From Roseiarcus sp963741845 (GTDB taxonomy: Bacteria > Pseudomonadota > Alphaproteobacteria > Rhizobiales > Beijerinckiaceae): DNA of 64,000 nucleotides. The stretch spans positions 47,195-111,194 of the forward strand of contig CAVUJV010000003.1 in the NCBI GenBank assembly GCA_963741845.1. The letters are read 5' to 3'. The position numbers were made by a program, and so were the translations under genes. How positions within the stretch are numbered: position 1 is the first letter of the stretch; each line of letters begins with the position of its first letter. The notes beneath the pieces were generated by a model. It saw only the letters and a program-made list of their open reading frames with translations. It was not told the DNA's origin and searched no databases. Positions 1 through 8,546 of this stretch are shown here, in pieces.

Positions 1-304
1 TCTGCAGCGCTGCGAGCTGAGCCTTCACGTAGTCGCTCTGAAGCGTCATCGCTTCCTGCGCATCCTTGGCGCGCACGAGCTTGTGCGCGAGCTCGAAAGC
101 CGCGTTCATATTCTGCTCGGTGAAGGTGAGCACCTGCGCGCTCACCGCCTTCACACCCTGAGGCGTCGTCGCCGCTTCGGTCGCAACTCCTGCAGCGCGC
201 TGAGCGACCGTCAGGAAGCCTTCGAAGGCCTTGCGCGCCTGTTCGACGCTACGGTCGGCAAAGTCACGCAATTCGTTGGGGATCTCAAATGGGGAGTTGG
301 ACAT
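1..304 (-). CDS. phasin family protein, 5' part (runs off window start)
   Basis: The reverse strand reads from ATG at 304 to the window edge (about 101 residues). It begins MSNSPFEIPNELRDFADRSV and continues with the alanine/glutamine-rich amphipathic helix usual in phasins (QARKAFEGF, TEQNMNAAFELAHKLVRAKD). Phasins coat polyhydroxyalkanoate granules in the cytoplasm and limit their size. The C-terminus is missing because the window ends. A ribosome site (AAAAGGGA) sits just upstream, and a promoter overlapping a TGC/GCA inverted repeat lies at 360-410. The family call rests on the N-terminal Phasin_2-like pattern; which phasin it is cannot be told. Confidence 0.85.
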   Translation of the reverse strand, partial: MSNSPFEIPNELRDFADRSVEQARKAFEGFLTVAQRAAGVATEAATTPQGVKAVSAQVLTFTEQNMNAAFELAHKLVRAKDAQEAMTLQSDYVKAQLAALQ

Positions 305-359
305 TTTCATCCCTTTTCAGTGCGGAACGAGTGGGTCGTTAGACCCATCGTGTGTCAGC

Positions 360-410
360 CTTATAGCGAAAGCCTTGCTGCACTGCAACATAATATTTTG
401 CTCTGCAAAA
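360..410 (-). promoter_or_regulatory. phasin promoter with PhaR-like TGC/GCA inverted repeats
   Basis: Read leftward there is a -35 TTGCAG (388-383), a 17-base spacer and a -10 TATAAG (365-360), giving a start near 353. Two inverted repeats overlap or flank the -35: TTGC-N6-GCAA at 375-388 and the perfect TTTTGC-TCT-GCAAAA at 396-410. Alphaproteobacterial PhaR is known to bind TGC..GCA-type repeats in phasin promoters and to be released by PHB. Assigning this site to PhaR is inference. The TTTGC/GCAAA half sites also resemble short-chain acyl-CoA regulator (ScfR) sites. Confidence 0.6.
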
Positions 411-547
411 TGGGCTTTAACCGTACCTCGCCAAACGTCCCTCGCGCCCGTGGCGGAAACTTCAAGACAGCGTTAAGGTTTTGCTAACGGCGCCCGGGCC
501 AAGCCTTTCGTCAGCGCGGGGCCGCGCCCAAGCACCGGTGAGTCGAA

Positions 548-3466
548 TTGACCGAAGCGTCGTCCAAGCCGACTGGAAAAGCCGCCCTGACCGGGGCCGC
601 GGCTGAAGCGGCGTTCGGCGCGGCTGGCGCTTCGCTCTCCGCCGGCGATCGGGCGCTCGCGATCCTCGGGCAACGCGGCGAGGTCGTATACGCCGCCCCC
701 GAGGCGCTGAAGCTCTTCCAGGTCGGAACGATGATGGAATTGTCCGCGAGGCTCACCGACGGCGAGGGGCCGACTGCGCGTCGTCTTCGCTATCTGGCCG
801 AGACCTTGCCTCTAGGAGCGCCCGCCCGTCTTGAGCGGATGCGGCTGGCGGTCGGGCGAAAACCCGTGACCGTCAACCTGCGCTGCGCCCGGACGCCTGG
901 CGCGGACGGCGCGCCCCTCCTGGTTCTTTTCGCCCCGGGAACCGCGCGACCGGCAGAATCCGCTGCAATTCCATCCAGCGCGCCGGAGACGCCGGAGGAA
1001 GTCAGAGGTCCCGCCAAAGCCCGCTTTCTGTGGGCGCTCGACGGAGAAGGCCGGTTCGGCTCCGAGGATAGCGCTTTGCGCGAGTCGCTCGGGGCCAACG
1101 CGCCGAGGAAGGGCGAATCGCTCGACGCCCTGCAAGGCCGCGCCGACATCGGGAACGTGGCCGAATGGGCGGCGGCGGTCGCACGACGCGAAACCTTTTC
1201 CGACCTGGCCCTCGCCTGGCCGGCGGCGCGCGAAGGTTTCCGAGTCAGGATTCGTCTGTCCGGCGCTCCCTTTTTCGGTCGCGCCCGTGAGTTTCATGGC
1301 TTTCGCGGTTTCGGGGTGATCGAGGGCGAGCCCTATCCCGCGCTCATCGGGGCGCCACGCGACGAAGCGCCCGTCGATCTGACTGCGCCTGAGCCGCTCG
1401 GGACGGCCGCGCCGCCGCTGGTCGCGCTGGAGCGCGCGCCCTCGGACGAAGCAGCCGCCGCCCAAAAGGAAGCTGACGCGGACGGAAGCGAAACCGCCCC
1501 GGATCTGCCGGAAAGCGCAGAGGCCGACGCGATCGCCGAGCTCAATCCGATTGAGTTGTCCCCGCCGCCCGGCGACGAATCCGAACGGGCTTCGCCATTT
1601 GAAAACCCGACGGGCCCCGCCGAACCGCCGCCGACCTCGCCACAGGAACGGACGGCGGCCATTTACATCCTGCGTCAGACGGCCTCCCCCGGCTCGGCCC
1701 GCGTCGTGCCAATCCGCCCGGCGCCGGCGGAGGCGACGCCGGCCCCAATCCCCGGGCCCGATTCGGCCCCGCAGGACAGCGAATCGATTGCGCTTAGCAA
1801 GAGCGAGCGCGACGCCTTCCGCGAGATCGCACGGGCTCTGGTCGGCCGGACACCCGTTTCTCGCGCCGACCGCTTTCCACCGCCCGAGCCGCCGCCGACG
1901 CCCGCCGCGCCGCCTCCTCAGGACGCCGAGCCCGCCCCTGCGCCCAGGCACGACAGCGGTCCGCCGCCCGCCGTCCCCGAACGCGACGCGGGCGGGCTCG
2001 CCCGCAACGCGGCCGTCCTCCTCGAAAAGCTTCCGGTTGGCGTGCTCGTCGCGCGCGAAGGGCGGGCGCTCTATCTCAACCAGACGCTGCTCACGCTGCT
2101 CGGCTATGCCGACCTCGACCAGTTCGAAGCGGCTGACGGCTTTGCCGCGATGTTCGGCGGAGCAGATCCCGCGATCGTTCCGACTCAGGCCGCGCATTTG
2201 CTTACGATCATGCGTGCGGACGGCGAGCCGATCGCCGTCGACGGCCATGCGCAGGCGACGGTGTGGGACGGCGCCCCCGCGACGTTGATCGCCTTCCGCC
2301 GCGCGACGGAGGGCCTGCGCGAAGAGAGCGCCGCCGCAAGCGAGGAGACCACCGCCCGCAGCGGCTCGTCGGACGAATTGCAGGCAATGCTCGACCTTGC
2401 CGCCGACGGCGCGGTCACACTCGATTCGGCGGGGCGCATCCTCGCCCTCAATGCGTCCGCCGAGCGTCTGTTCGGCTACGAGCAGAAGGACGTCGCGGGC
2501 GAGAGCGTGCTGATGCTGCTTCAGCCGCAAAGCCATCCCGAGACGACCGCCCGGCTCGAAAACCTCAGCCGCTCGGAAGAGTTCGCGCCCTCCCTCCCGC
2601 TGACCGCGGTCGGGCGGCGGCGCGACGGAGCCGGGCTCGCGCTTGCCCTGACGCTTGGACGCCTCGGCTCCGGCGAAGCGCTCCATTATTGCGCGCTCTT
2701 CCGCGATCTCGGCCCGGAGCGCGAATCCGAGCGTCGTCTCACGGCGGCGCGCGATGCGGCGCAGGCGGCGAGCGCCGCCAAGACCGATTTCCTCGCCCAG
2801 GTCAGCCACGAGATCCGCACGCCCCTGCACGCGATCCTCGGCTTTGCGGAGGTGATGCTGGAGGAGCGGTTCGGCCCGATCGGCAATGAACGCTACCGCG
2901 ACTACCTCAAGGACATCCACACGTCGGGCCGGCACGTCATGAGCCTCGCCGACGACCTGCTGGATCTCGCCAAGATCGAAGCGGGCAAGCTCGAGCTCGC
3001 CTTCACCTCGGTAGACGCCAATGCGGTGATCCGCGAATGCATCTCGCTCATGCAGCCGCAGGCGGCGCGCGAACGGATCATCATGCGCGTCTCGCTCGCC
3101 GAGCATATGCCGCGCCTGATGGTGGACGAGCGGTCGCTCCGCCAGATCCTGCTCAACCTCATGTCCAACGCGGTGAAGTTCAACGAGCCCGGCGGGCAGG
3201 TAATCGTCTCGACGGCCGTGGACGAGGGCGGGCAGGCGGTGATCCGCGTCCGCGACACGGGCGTCGGCATGAGCGAAAGCGAGATCGGCCATGCCCTCGA
3301 GCCCTTCGGCCAGATCGGCCGCCGCAACAAGTCGGGCGCGGGGCTCGGCCTGCCGCTGACCAAGGCGCTGGTCGAGGCCAACAAGGCGGAGTTCTCGATC
3401 AAGAGCCAGCGCGAGCGCGGCACCCTGATCGAGATCGCCTTTCCGGTCGCGCAGGCCGCGCAATAG
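548..3466 (+). CDS. PdhS-like cytoplasmic PAS sensor histidine kinase
   Basis: 972 residues. There is a degenerate PAS-like N-terminus, then a long Pro/Ala/Glu-rich linker (about residues 130-480), two PAS modules (about 485-590 and 610-735), HisKA with the phospho-acceptor His754 in SHEIRTPLH, and HATPase with the N-box near 872 (LMSNAVKFN), DTGVGM and GAGLGLPLTK. No membrane segment is seen. The HisKA stretch FGPIGNERYRDYLKDIHTSG is typical of the PdhS/PleC/DivJ group, which acts on DivK in cell-cycle and polarity control. The start is a TTG two codons after an in-frame stop; no earlier start is possible, but a later one is. fumC follows 55 bases downstream on the same strand, notable because Brucella PdhS binds FumC. 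Confidence 0.85.
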   Translation: MTEASSKPTGKAALTGAAAEAAFGAAGASLSAGDRALAILGQRGEVVYAAPEALKLFQVGTMMELSARLTDGEGPTARRLRYLAETLPLGAPARLERMRLAVGRKPVTVNLRCARTPGADGAPLLVLFAPGTARPAESAAIPSSAPETPEEVRGPAKARFLWALDGEGRFGSEDSALRESLGANAPRKGESLDALQGRADIGNVAEWAAAVARRETFSDLALAWPAAREGFRVRIRLSGAPFFGRAREFHGFRGFGVIEGEPYPALIGAPRDEAPVDLTAPEPLGTAAPPLVALERAPSDEAAAAQKEADADGSETAPDLPESAEADAIAELNPIELSPPPGDESERASPFENPTGPAEPPPTSPQERTAAIYILRQTASPGSARVVPIRPAPAEATPAPIPGPDSAPQDSESIALSKSERDAFREIARALVGRTPVSRADRFPPPEPPPTPAAPPPQDAEPAPAPRHDSGPPPAVPERDAGGLARNAAVLLEKLPVGVLVAREGRALYLNQTLLTLLGYADLDQFEAADGFAAMFGGADPAIVPTQAAHLLTIMRADGEPIAVDGHAQATVWDGAPATLIAFRRATEGLREESAAASEETTARSGSSDELQAMLDLAADGAVTLDSAGRILALNASAERLFGYEQKDVAGESVLMLLQPQSHPETTARLENLSRSEEFAPSLPLTAVGRRRDGAGLALALTLGRLGSGEALHYCALFRDLGPERESERRLTAARDAAQAASAAKTDFLAQVSHEIRTPLHAILGFAEVMLEERFGPIGNERYRDYLKDIHTSGRHVMSLADDLLDLAKIEAGKLELAFTSVDANAVIRECISLMQPQAARERIIMRVSLAEHMPRLMVDERSLRQILLNLMSNAVKFNEPGGQVIVSTAVDEGGQAVIRVRDTGVGMSESEIGHALEPFGQIGRRNKSGAGLGLPLTKALVEANKAEFSIKSQRERGTLIEIAFPVAQAAQ

Positions 3467-3521
3467 CTTTTCTTCCGGCCGGACGCAGCCCCATATCGGC
3501 GCCGAGCAGGAGCCGCGCGCC

Positions 3522-4907
3522 ATGAGTGATGTCCGCATCGAGGCCGACAGTCTCGGGCCTGTCGAGATCCCGAACGACAAGCTGTGGGGCGCGCAGACCC
3601 AGCGCGCCGTCGAGCATTTCCGCATCGGCCATGAACGGATGCCGCGCGAGATGATCGCGGCTTTCGCGATCCTCAAGAAGGCCGCCGCGACCGCCAACCA
3701 CGCCGGGGGCCAGCTCGGCGACAGGGAATATGGCCTCATCGCCGAGGCCTGCGACGAACTGCTCGCGGGCAAGCACGCCGACATGTTCCCGCTGCACGTG
3801 TGGATCAGCGGCAGCGGCACGCAGTTCAACATGAACGTCAACGAGGTGATCGCGAACCGGGTGTCGCAGCTCGCCGGCCACAAGCTCGGCGGCAAGACGC
3901 CCGCCCATCCCAACGATCACGTCAACATGTCGCAATCGACCAACGACGCCTTTCCGACCGCGATGCATATCGCCGCGGCGACCGCCGTCTCGGCGCGGCT
4001 CCTGCCCGCGGTCGCTTCGCTCGCCGGCGCCATCGGCGAGAAGGCGCGCGAGTGGGCGCATATCGTCAAGATCGGCCGCACTCACCTTCAGGACGCGACT
4101 CCCCTGACGCTCGGCCAGGAGTGGTCGGGCTACGAAGCGATGCTGCGCGAAGGCCTGGCTTATATCGAGGCGACCCTGCAGGGCGTCTACGCCGTGGCGC
4201 TCGGCGGCACGGCGGTCGGCACCGGCATCAACGCGCCGCCCGGCTTCGCGGAGGCGGCCATCGGCGAGATCGCCCGGCTCACGGGCCTGCCCTTCCTTCC
4301 CGCGCCGAACCGGTTCGCGGCGCAGGGCGCGCATGACGCGCTCGTGCGGCTATCCGGGGCTCTCCGAGCGCTCGCCGTGTCGCTGCTCAAGATCGCCGAC
4401 GACATCCGCCTCTCGGCCTGCGGGCCGCGCGCCGGACTTGGAGAACTGATCCTGCCCGAGAACGAGCCCGGCTCCTCGATCATGCCGGGCAAGGTCAATC
4501 CGACCCAGTGCGAGGCGATGACCATGATCGCGATGCAGGTGATGGGCAACGACGTCACGATCGGCCTCGGCGGCTCGGGCGGACATTTCGAGATGAACGC
4601 TTACAAGCCGCTCATCATCTTCAACCTCATGCAGTCGATCGACCTCCTGTCCGATGGCGCGGAGAGCTTCCGCAAATATCTCATCGAAGGCGCGCGGCCG
4701 AACGAGAAGCGGATTGCCGAACTCGTGAGCCGTTCGCTGATGCTGGTCACGGCGCTCTCGCCCGAGATCGGCTACGACAAGGCGGCGAAGATCGCCCATC
4801 TCGCCTCCGAGCAGGACCTGTCTCTGAAGGAGGCGGCCATGCAATTGGGTTTCGTGAGCGAAGCCGACTTCGACCGGATCGTCGATCCGGCGAAGATGGT
4901 GGGATGA
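3522..4907 (+). CDS. fumC: class II fumarate hydratase
   Basis: 461 residues, the normal length for oxygen-stable class II fumarase, which interconverts fumarate and malate in the TCA cycle. The superfamily signature GSSIMPGKVNP lies near residue 317, and the active-site stretches SGSGTQFNMN and GRTHLQDATP are present. It starts at an ATG following GGAGC-type purines. It lies 55 bases after the PdhS-like kinase on the same strand and may be co-transcribed with it. A hairpin follows the stop at 4910-4933. Confidence 0.97.
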   Translation: MSDVRIEADSLGPVEIPNDKLWGAQTQRAVEHFRIGHERMPREMIAAFAILKKAAATANHAGGQLGDREYGLIAEACDELLAGKHADMFPLHVWISGSGTQFNMNVNEVIANRVSQLAGHKLGGKTPAHPNDHVNMSQSTNDAFPTAMHIAAATAVSARLLPAVASLAGAIGEKAREWAHIVKIGRTHLQDATPLTLGQEWSGYEAMLREGLAYIEATLQGVYAVALGGTAVGTGINAPPGFAEAAIGEIARLTGLPFLPAPNRFAAQGAHDALVRLSGALRALAVSLLKIADDIRLSACGPRAGLGELILPENEPGSSIMPGKVNPTQCEAMTMIAMQVMGNDVTIGLGGSGGHFEMNAYKPLIIFNLMQSIDLLSDGAESFRKYLIEGARPNEKRIAELVSRSLMLVTALSPEIGYDKAAKIAHLASEQDLSLKEAAMQLGFVSEADFDRIVDPAKMVG

Positions 4908-4909
4908 CC

Positions 4910-4933
4910 CCTTCTCCCGCGACCGGGAAAAGG
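4910..4933. terminator. hairpin between convergent fumC and DUF488 gene
   Basis: A 10-base-pair stem with one mismatch (CCTTCTCCCG / CGGGAAAAGG) around a four-base loop lies immediately after the fumC stop and just before the 3' end of the opposing gene at 4940. There is no long T tract, so intrinsic termination is plausible but not certain. Its position suits a shared bidirectional terminator. Confidence 0.5.
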
Positions 4934-4939
4934 AACGCC

Positions 4940-5299
4940 TCATCCCGCTTGCACGAACTCCTGCAAGACCACCGCGTGGCTATGCGCCTCGTCATGCGCG
5001 GCAAAGAGCAGCGTGACAGGACCCTCGGCCATGAGCGCCTTGAGCTCGGCCACAGGCTCCGGATTTTCGGCGAGCTCGGCGCGGTAGCGGCGCCGGAACT
5101 CGGTCCATTTCGCGGGATCGTGTCCGTACCATTTGCGCAAGGCCGCGCTCGGCGCGACGGCCTTGAGCCAGAGATCGAGCTTCGCCTCCTCCTTCGTCAC
5201 GCCGCGCGGCCAGATGCGATCGACGAGGATCCGCGCGCCATCGTCCTTTGCGGGCGGCTCGTAGATCCGCTTGATCGAAGGATTCGCGCCGTCCTTCAT
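4940..5299 (-). CDS. DUF488 family protein
   Basis: 119 residues, with the DUF488 hallmarks RILVDRIWPRG near the N-terminus, KWYGHDPAKW in the middle and TLLFAAHDEAHSHAVVL near the end. The family is small, cytosolic and of unknown biochemical role. The ATG at 5299 overlaps the stop of the DUF2147 gene by four bases (ATGA), so the two are probably translationally coupled in one operon. A longer in-frame upstream extension exists but runs antiparallel to family alignment and through the neighbour. Confidence 0.85.
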   Translation of the reverse strand: MKDGANPSIKRIYEPPAKDDGARILVDRIWPRGVTKEEAKLDLWLKAVAPSAALRKWYGHDPAKWTEFRRRYRAELAENPEPVAELKALMAEGPVTLLFAAHDEAHSHAVVLQEFVQAG

Positions 5300-5688
5300 T
5301 CCGCTCCGCGCCGTCCTACCGGGCCCTGCGTCCATTCCATCGACTTGCAGATGAGGCCGCCGAACACGCAGCCCGCCGTGGTCATGTGGGCGCCGGCGAG
5401 AGTCACCTTGCCGGCATAGGTCCGGCCGTCCTCGGGATTGAAGGCGGACCCTTTCCAGACATTCGCGCCCGCGGGTTTCATACCGAAGAAGACCTGCTCG
5501 CCGACCTTGCCGGGGTCGTTCTTCGGGTCCTTGAGCCAGCTGATCGAGCCGCAGAAAGCGTCGCCGCAATTCGCGAAGCGGACCTTCGCCACGCCGTCGG
5601 CGCGCAACCACTCGCCGCCAAGCTCGCCGGCGCAGGCGATGGAAGCCGACGCGGCAAGCGCGGCGGCGGCGACGGCGATCCGGATCAT
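5296..5688 (-). CDS. DUF2147 secreted protein
   Basis: 130 residues. The N-terminal signal peptide MIRIAVAAAALAASASIACA ends at about residue 20 and is followed by the mature start GELGGEWLRADG. The pattern G.W......V.....C...CG.I.WLKDP and the later YAGKVTL match DUF2147, a periplasmic small beta-rich domain of unknown function. Two Cys pairs (around CGDAFC and GGLIC) could form disulfides. GGAGGAAAC lies just before the ATG. It heads a two-gene operon with the DUF488 gene. Confidence 0.85.
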   Translation of the reverse strand: MIRIAVAAAALAASASIACAGELGGEWLRADGVAKVRFANCGDAFCGSISWLKDPKNDPGKVGEQVFFGMKPAGANVWKGSAFNPEDGRTYAGKVTLAGAHMTTAGCVFGGLICKSMEWTQGPVGRRGAE

Positions 5689-6003
5689 GTTTCCTCCAGA
5701 AGAATGTTTTTCCTTGACAGGGATTTTAGCGTTTCAATTCGTGCGATTCCAATAGCTTAAGTTCGATTTTAGCGTCGTGTCGTCGTGTGTCGCTCCCGAA
5801 CCGAGCGCCCCGTCATGCTATGCGGGGCGGGCTCGTCGAGCCTGCCGGCGCAGTCATCGACCGACGCCGGCCCTCGCGAAAAAACTCACACGCCCCTTGC
5901 CCGCGCAACGCGATCGCCTGAACCTCATGCCCCGCGATTATCGGGGCGACTGGCCGTTTCGGCAAGAAAATGTCGACTCTGAAAATGTCAATTCCGCCGG
6001 CCT
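5689..6003. promoter_or_regulatory. gene-free stretch with DUF2147 promoter and an 11-base direct repeat
   Basis: No credible gene. Reading leftward, -35 TTGGAA (5752-5747), an 18-base spacer and -10 TAAAAT (5728-5723) fit a promoter for the DUF2147 gene. The 11-mer GATTTTAGCGT occurs at 5722-5732 and again at 5765-5775, 43 bases apart (about four helical turns). The first copy contains the proposed -10. The rest, to 6003, is AT-poorer and shows nothing recognisable. Confidence 0.45.
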
Positions 6004-6649
6004 TCACATTCGCGGTCCGTCGCTGTCCGGCCAGCGGGGCCGATAGCCGGCGGCGAGCGTCGCGACGGTCGAGGGCGGCGTGAGCACGTCCACCTCGAGC
6101 CCGGCCGCGAACCGGTCGGGCGGCCCATAGCCGGCGAAACTCCAGGGCAGCGCCATCCCATCCCGCAGCGCGTAAGCGCGCTCTTCCGATGCGAACATGG
6201 CGCCGTCCGGCAAGGCGCCGATTGCGGGCGCGCCAGCGGCGCTGGCGGCGGCCGTCCAGCCGCTCCTCATGCAGCGCGGCGTCCATGGCGTCGGCGCTCG
6301 CGGGCCCGCCGGGAAAGAGGCGCTGGAACGCCTTCGCCTCCGCGCGCCGGCATTCGAAGCAGGGCCGATGACCCGCCGCGAGCGCCGTCGGTTCGTCGAG
6401 GAAGAACAGTTCCGTATAGCCCTTGCTCCAGACGTCGCGATGGCGGCTTTTGAAGGCGCAGACGCAGACGATCCAGCGACGGCTCGTCCAGTGTCGCGAC
6501 GCGAGCGTGCGGTCGTCGCGATGGATCTTTCCGCCGCGGTTGCCCATCAGCGTTCCGCGCTCGGGAACGGCGTGAAGGACGCCGAACGGATCGACCCGGT
6601 TCTGCAACGGGGTCCGGCGCGGCGGAGGGGTTTCCGGTTCTGGAATCAC
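6004..6649 (-). pseudogene. conserved hypothetical protein, frameshifted as sequenced
   Basis: The N-terminal part (about 136 residues from the ATG at 6649) has MGNRGGKIH, TELFFLDEPTALAAGHRPCFECRRAEAKAF and DAMDAALHEERLDGR. The rest (PDGAMFASEERAYAL, EVDVLTPPSTVATLAAGYRPRW) is in another frame. The two join near 6215-6255 if one extra base is removed; total length 646 is 1 mod 3. I recognise the arrangement as an uncharacterised proteobacterial family with a CxxC (HRPCFECRR) that may bind metal. Function unknown. Real decay or sequence error are both possible. Confidence 0.6.
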
Positions 6650-6773
6650 GCCGCGCAGGATAGCCGCTCGGGCGCCCTATCCGCGAGTCTGGCCGGCGCC
6701 CTCGGATGAAGGCGCCGACGCCAAAGCCGCCGGATGCGCGCCGGTTACGGAGTCGCGAGCCTCCGTCGGCCGC

Positions 6774-7788
6774 TCATCGACCGGTCTTGCCGTCCGAAGT
6801 CACGTCCTTGAGGAAATCGATCAGAAAGCGGTTCGTTTCTTCGGGCCGCTCCTGTTGCGTCCAGTGACCGCAACCCGGGATCAGAACATTGGCGCGAAGG
6901 TCGGGGACCTCCTTCGGGAAATTTTCCACGATATCGGGATTGGCGAGGACGACGACGTCGTGATCCCCGGCAATGAACGCGGCGGGCACTTTGATATGCG
7001 CCCCTCGCCAGGGGGCCATTTCGTGCCAGGTCAGATCGGCCGCGCGATAGAAATTCAGGGCGGAGGCAAAGCCGGTCCGCTCGAACTCCGCCACGTAATG
7101 ATCGAGATCCTCGTCCGTCATCCAGGCGGGTCGCGCCTTTGGCCAGGCAAAGCCGTCCTCGAGGCGGCTGCTGTTGGTAAGTTCCGCAAGCTTGACTTCC
7201 TCGGGCGGCGCATCCGCCGAAAGCGTGTGAAAGAAACCTCCGAGCCAGCCCCGCACGTCCTTTTCGATGTCGCTCTCGGCGCGGCCGATCTGGCTGAAAT
7301 AGAGCTGATAATGAAAGCCGTCCGGGCCAACCTCGCGTCGCATGGACTGGGACGGCGGGATCGAATGATCATACGTAAAGGTCGTTCTCGCCCCGTAGTA
7401 AGGGACGGAGAGTCCGACGACGGCGGGGAAAAGATCCGGCCTGAACAAGGCCGCGTTCCATGCGACCGGCGCCCCCCAATCGTGACCGGCGATCACCGCG
7501 GTCTTGTGCGGAAGCGCCGGCAAGCAGGCCGACCATGTCGCCGACCAGCTTGGGCTGCGTGAAGGCCGAGACTTCCAGCGGATGCGACGAGCGGCCGAAG
7601 CCCCGCATGTCGGGTGCGACGACATGATAGCCCGCCTCCCCAAGGGCCTTCAGCTGGTGGCGCCAGGAATACCAGCTCTCCGGGAAACCGTGGCACAGGA
7701 TGATGCACGGACCGTCGGAGGGTCCCGACTCGGCGATGTGCAGGCGTATCCCGTTGGCCGTCAAGGAACGGTGGGTGATGCCGACCAT
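6774..7788 (-). pseudogene. epoxide hydrolase-like alpha/beta hydrolase, frameshifted as sequenced
   Basis: The first segment from the ATG at 7788 has the oxyanion motif HGFPESWYSWRHQL and the strand DMRGFGRSS. The second segment, in another frame, carries the nucleophile elbow GHDWG (Asp), the acid strand AGDHDVVV and the final GCGHWTQQERP. This is the epoxide hydrolase / haloalkane dehalogenase-like layout, about 337 residues if repaired. The join is at 7516-7520 in a CCGG tract with one extra base. GGAGGA lies seven bases before the ATG. Substrate unknown; the catalytic Asp and His are both present, so the repaired protein should be active. Confidence 0.75.
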
Positions 7789-8029
7789 ATGCGCGTCCTC
7801 CGCTTGTTAAATTTTGTCTTCTAATTTTGTCCTATAAAAACGTTGTGCAAGTTTGAAGTCAACGCGCCTGTTGCGCGCAGGGGCGACTTCGCTCCGGGTC
7901 GCGCCACGGACGCGCCATCGCTTGACAGAACGCGGGCCCAACAAGATTGTTGAGTTTGCGGGCGAACGCGGCTAGCTCCACGGCCGCCGTCAAGAAAGAC
8001 TTGCGGACAAAAACCGTCCGAACGAGCGA
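7789..8029. promoter_or_regulatory. AT-rich upstream region of the hydrolase with direct repeat AATTTTGTC
   Basis: This holds the start region of the leftward hydrolase gene and of the rightward membrane-protein pair. AATTTTGTC occurs twice (7810-7818 and 7823-7831, 13-base period) just upstream of the hydrolase ribosome site, a possible regulator site. No gene is seen. Confidence 0.35.
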
Positions 8030-8494
8030 ATGAACAAGAGCACGCCCGACCCCTCCCAGCCTTACCGCAGCCTGATCGCCGGCTACACCGACGCGATCCG
8101 GGCGAGCGATTTCAAGGCCAATATCGCGATCCTGTTCGTGGCCTTCATGATGGGGCCGATCCTCGGCAACTACACGCGTTTCCCAAGTTATCTGCCGATC
8201 CCCATCGTCCTGCTGCCGTTCCTGATCGTCTATATCTGCCTCTTCATGGTGCTGATCCCGCGCTATCCGAAGCGCGGCGCGAGGAATTTTCTCGTCTCGC
8301 GCACCGCAAGTCCGGAGGACTTCCTGAATGTCAGCGAGACGGAGGACGAGATCGAGCAGCTCAAGCTGCGCTGCGCGGTTCTCTCGGAGCTTCTGTGGTG
8401 GAAGACGCTCTACATCCGCATCAGCTTCATCGTCTCGATCGTCTCGATCTTCGTGACGATCTTCCTTCTGCTCTACGTCTGGCATCACGAATGA
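8030..8494 (+). CDS. small three-helix membrane protein, paralogue 1 (PycTM/SLATT-like?)
   Basis: 154 residues. Predicted membrane segments lie near 33-50, 60-82 and 126-150. A motif LIAGYTDAIRASDFKANIA precedes the first segment, PRYPKRGARNF follows the second and LRCAVLSELLWWKT precedes the third. The gene directly downstream encodes a clear paralogue with the same three motifs. I know no assigned function. The D-x-KA motif at the entry to the first helix recalls PycTM/SLATT-type membrane effectors, but no nucleotide cyclase lies nearby, so this comparison is tentative. The ribosome site is weak. Confidence 0.75.
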   Translation: MNKSTPDPSQPYRSLIAGYTDAIRASDFKANIAILFVAFMMGPILGNYTRFPSYLPIPIVLLPFLIVYICLFMVLIPRYPKRGARNFLVSRTASPEDFLNVSETEDEIEQLKLRCAVLSELLWWKTLYIRISFIVSIVSIFVTIFLLLYVWHHE

Positions 8495-8546
8495 AGGGCG
8501 CGGGGTTGAACAGACCGGCCGTCAGGCCCGCCAACGGATCCCGGTG

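Noticed and set aside
812..3913. 1033-codon open frame on the reverse strand
   Set aside because: It lies opposite the PdhS-like kinase and fumC and is low-complexity Arg/Gly-rich with no domain; typical antisense open frame in high-GC DNA.
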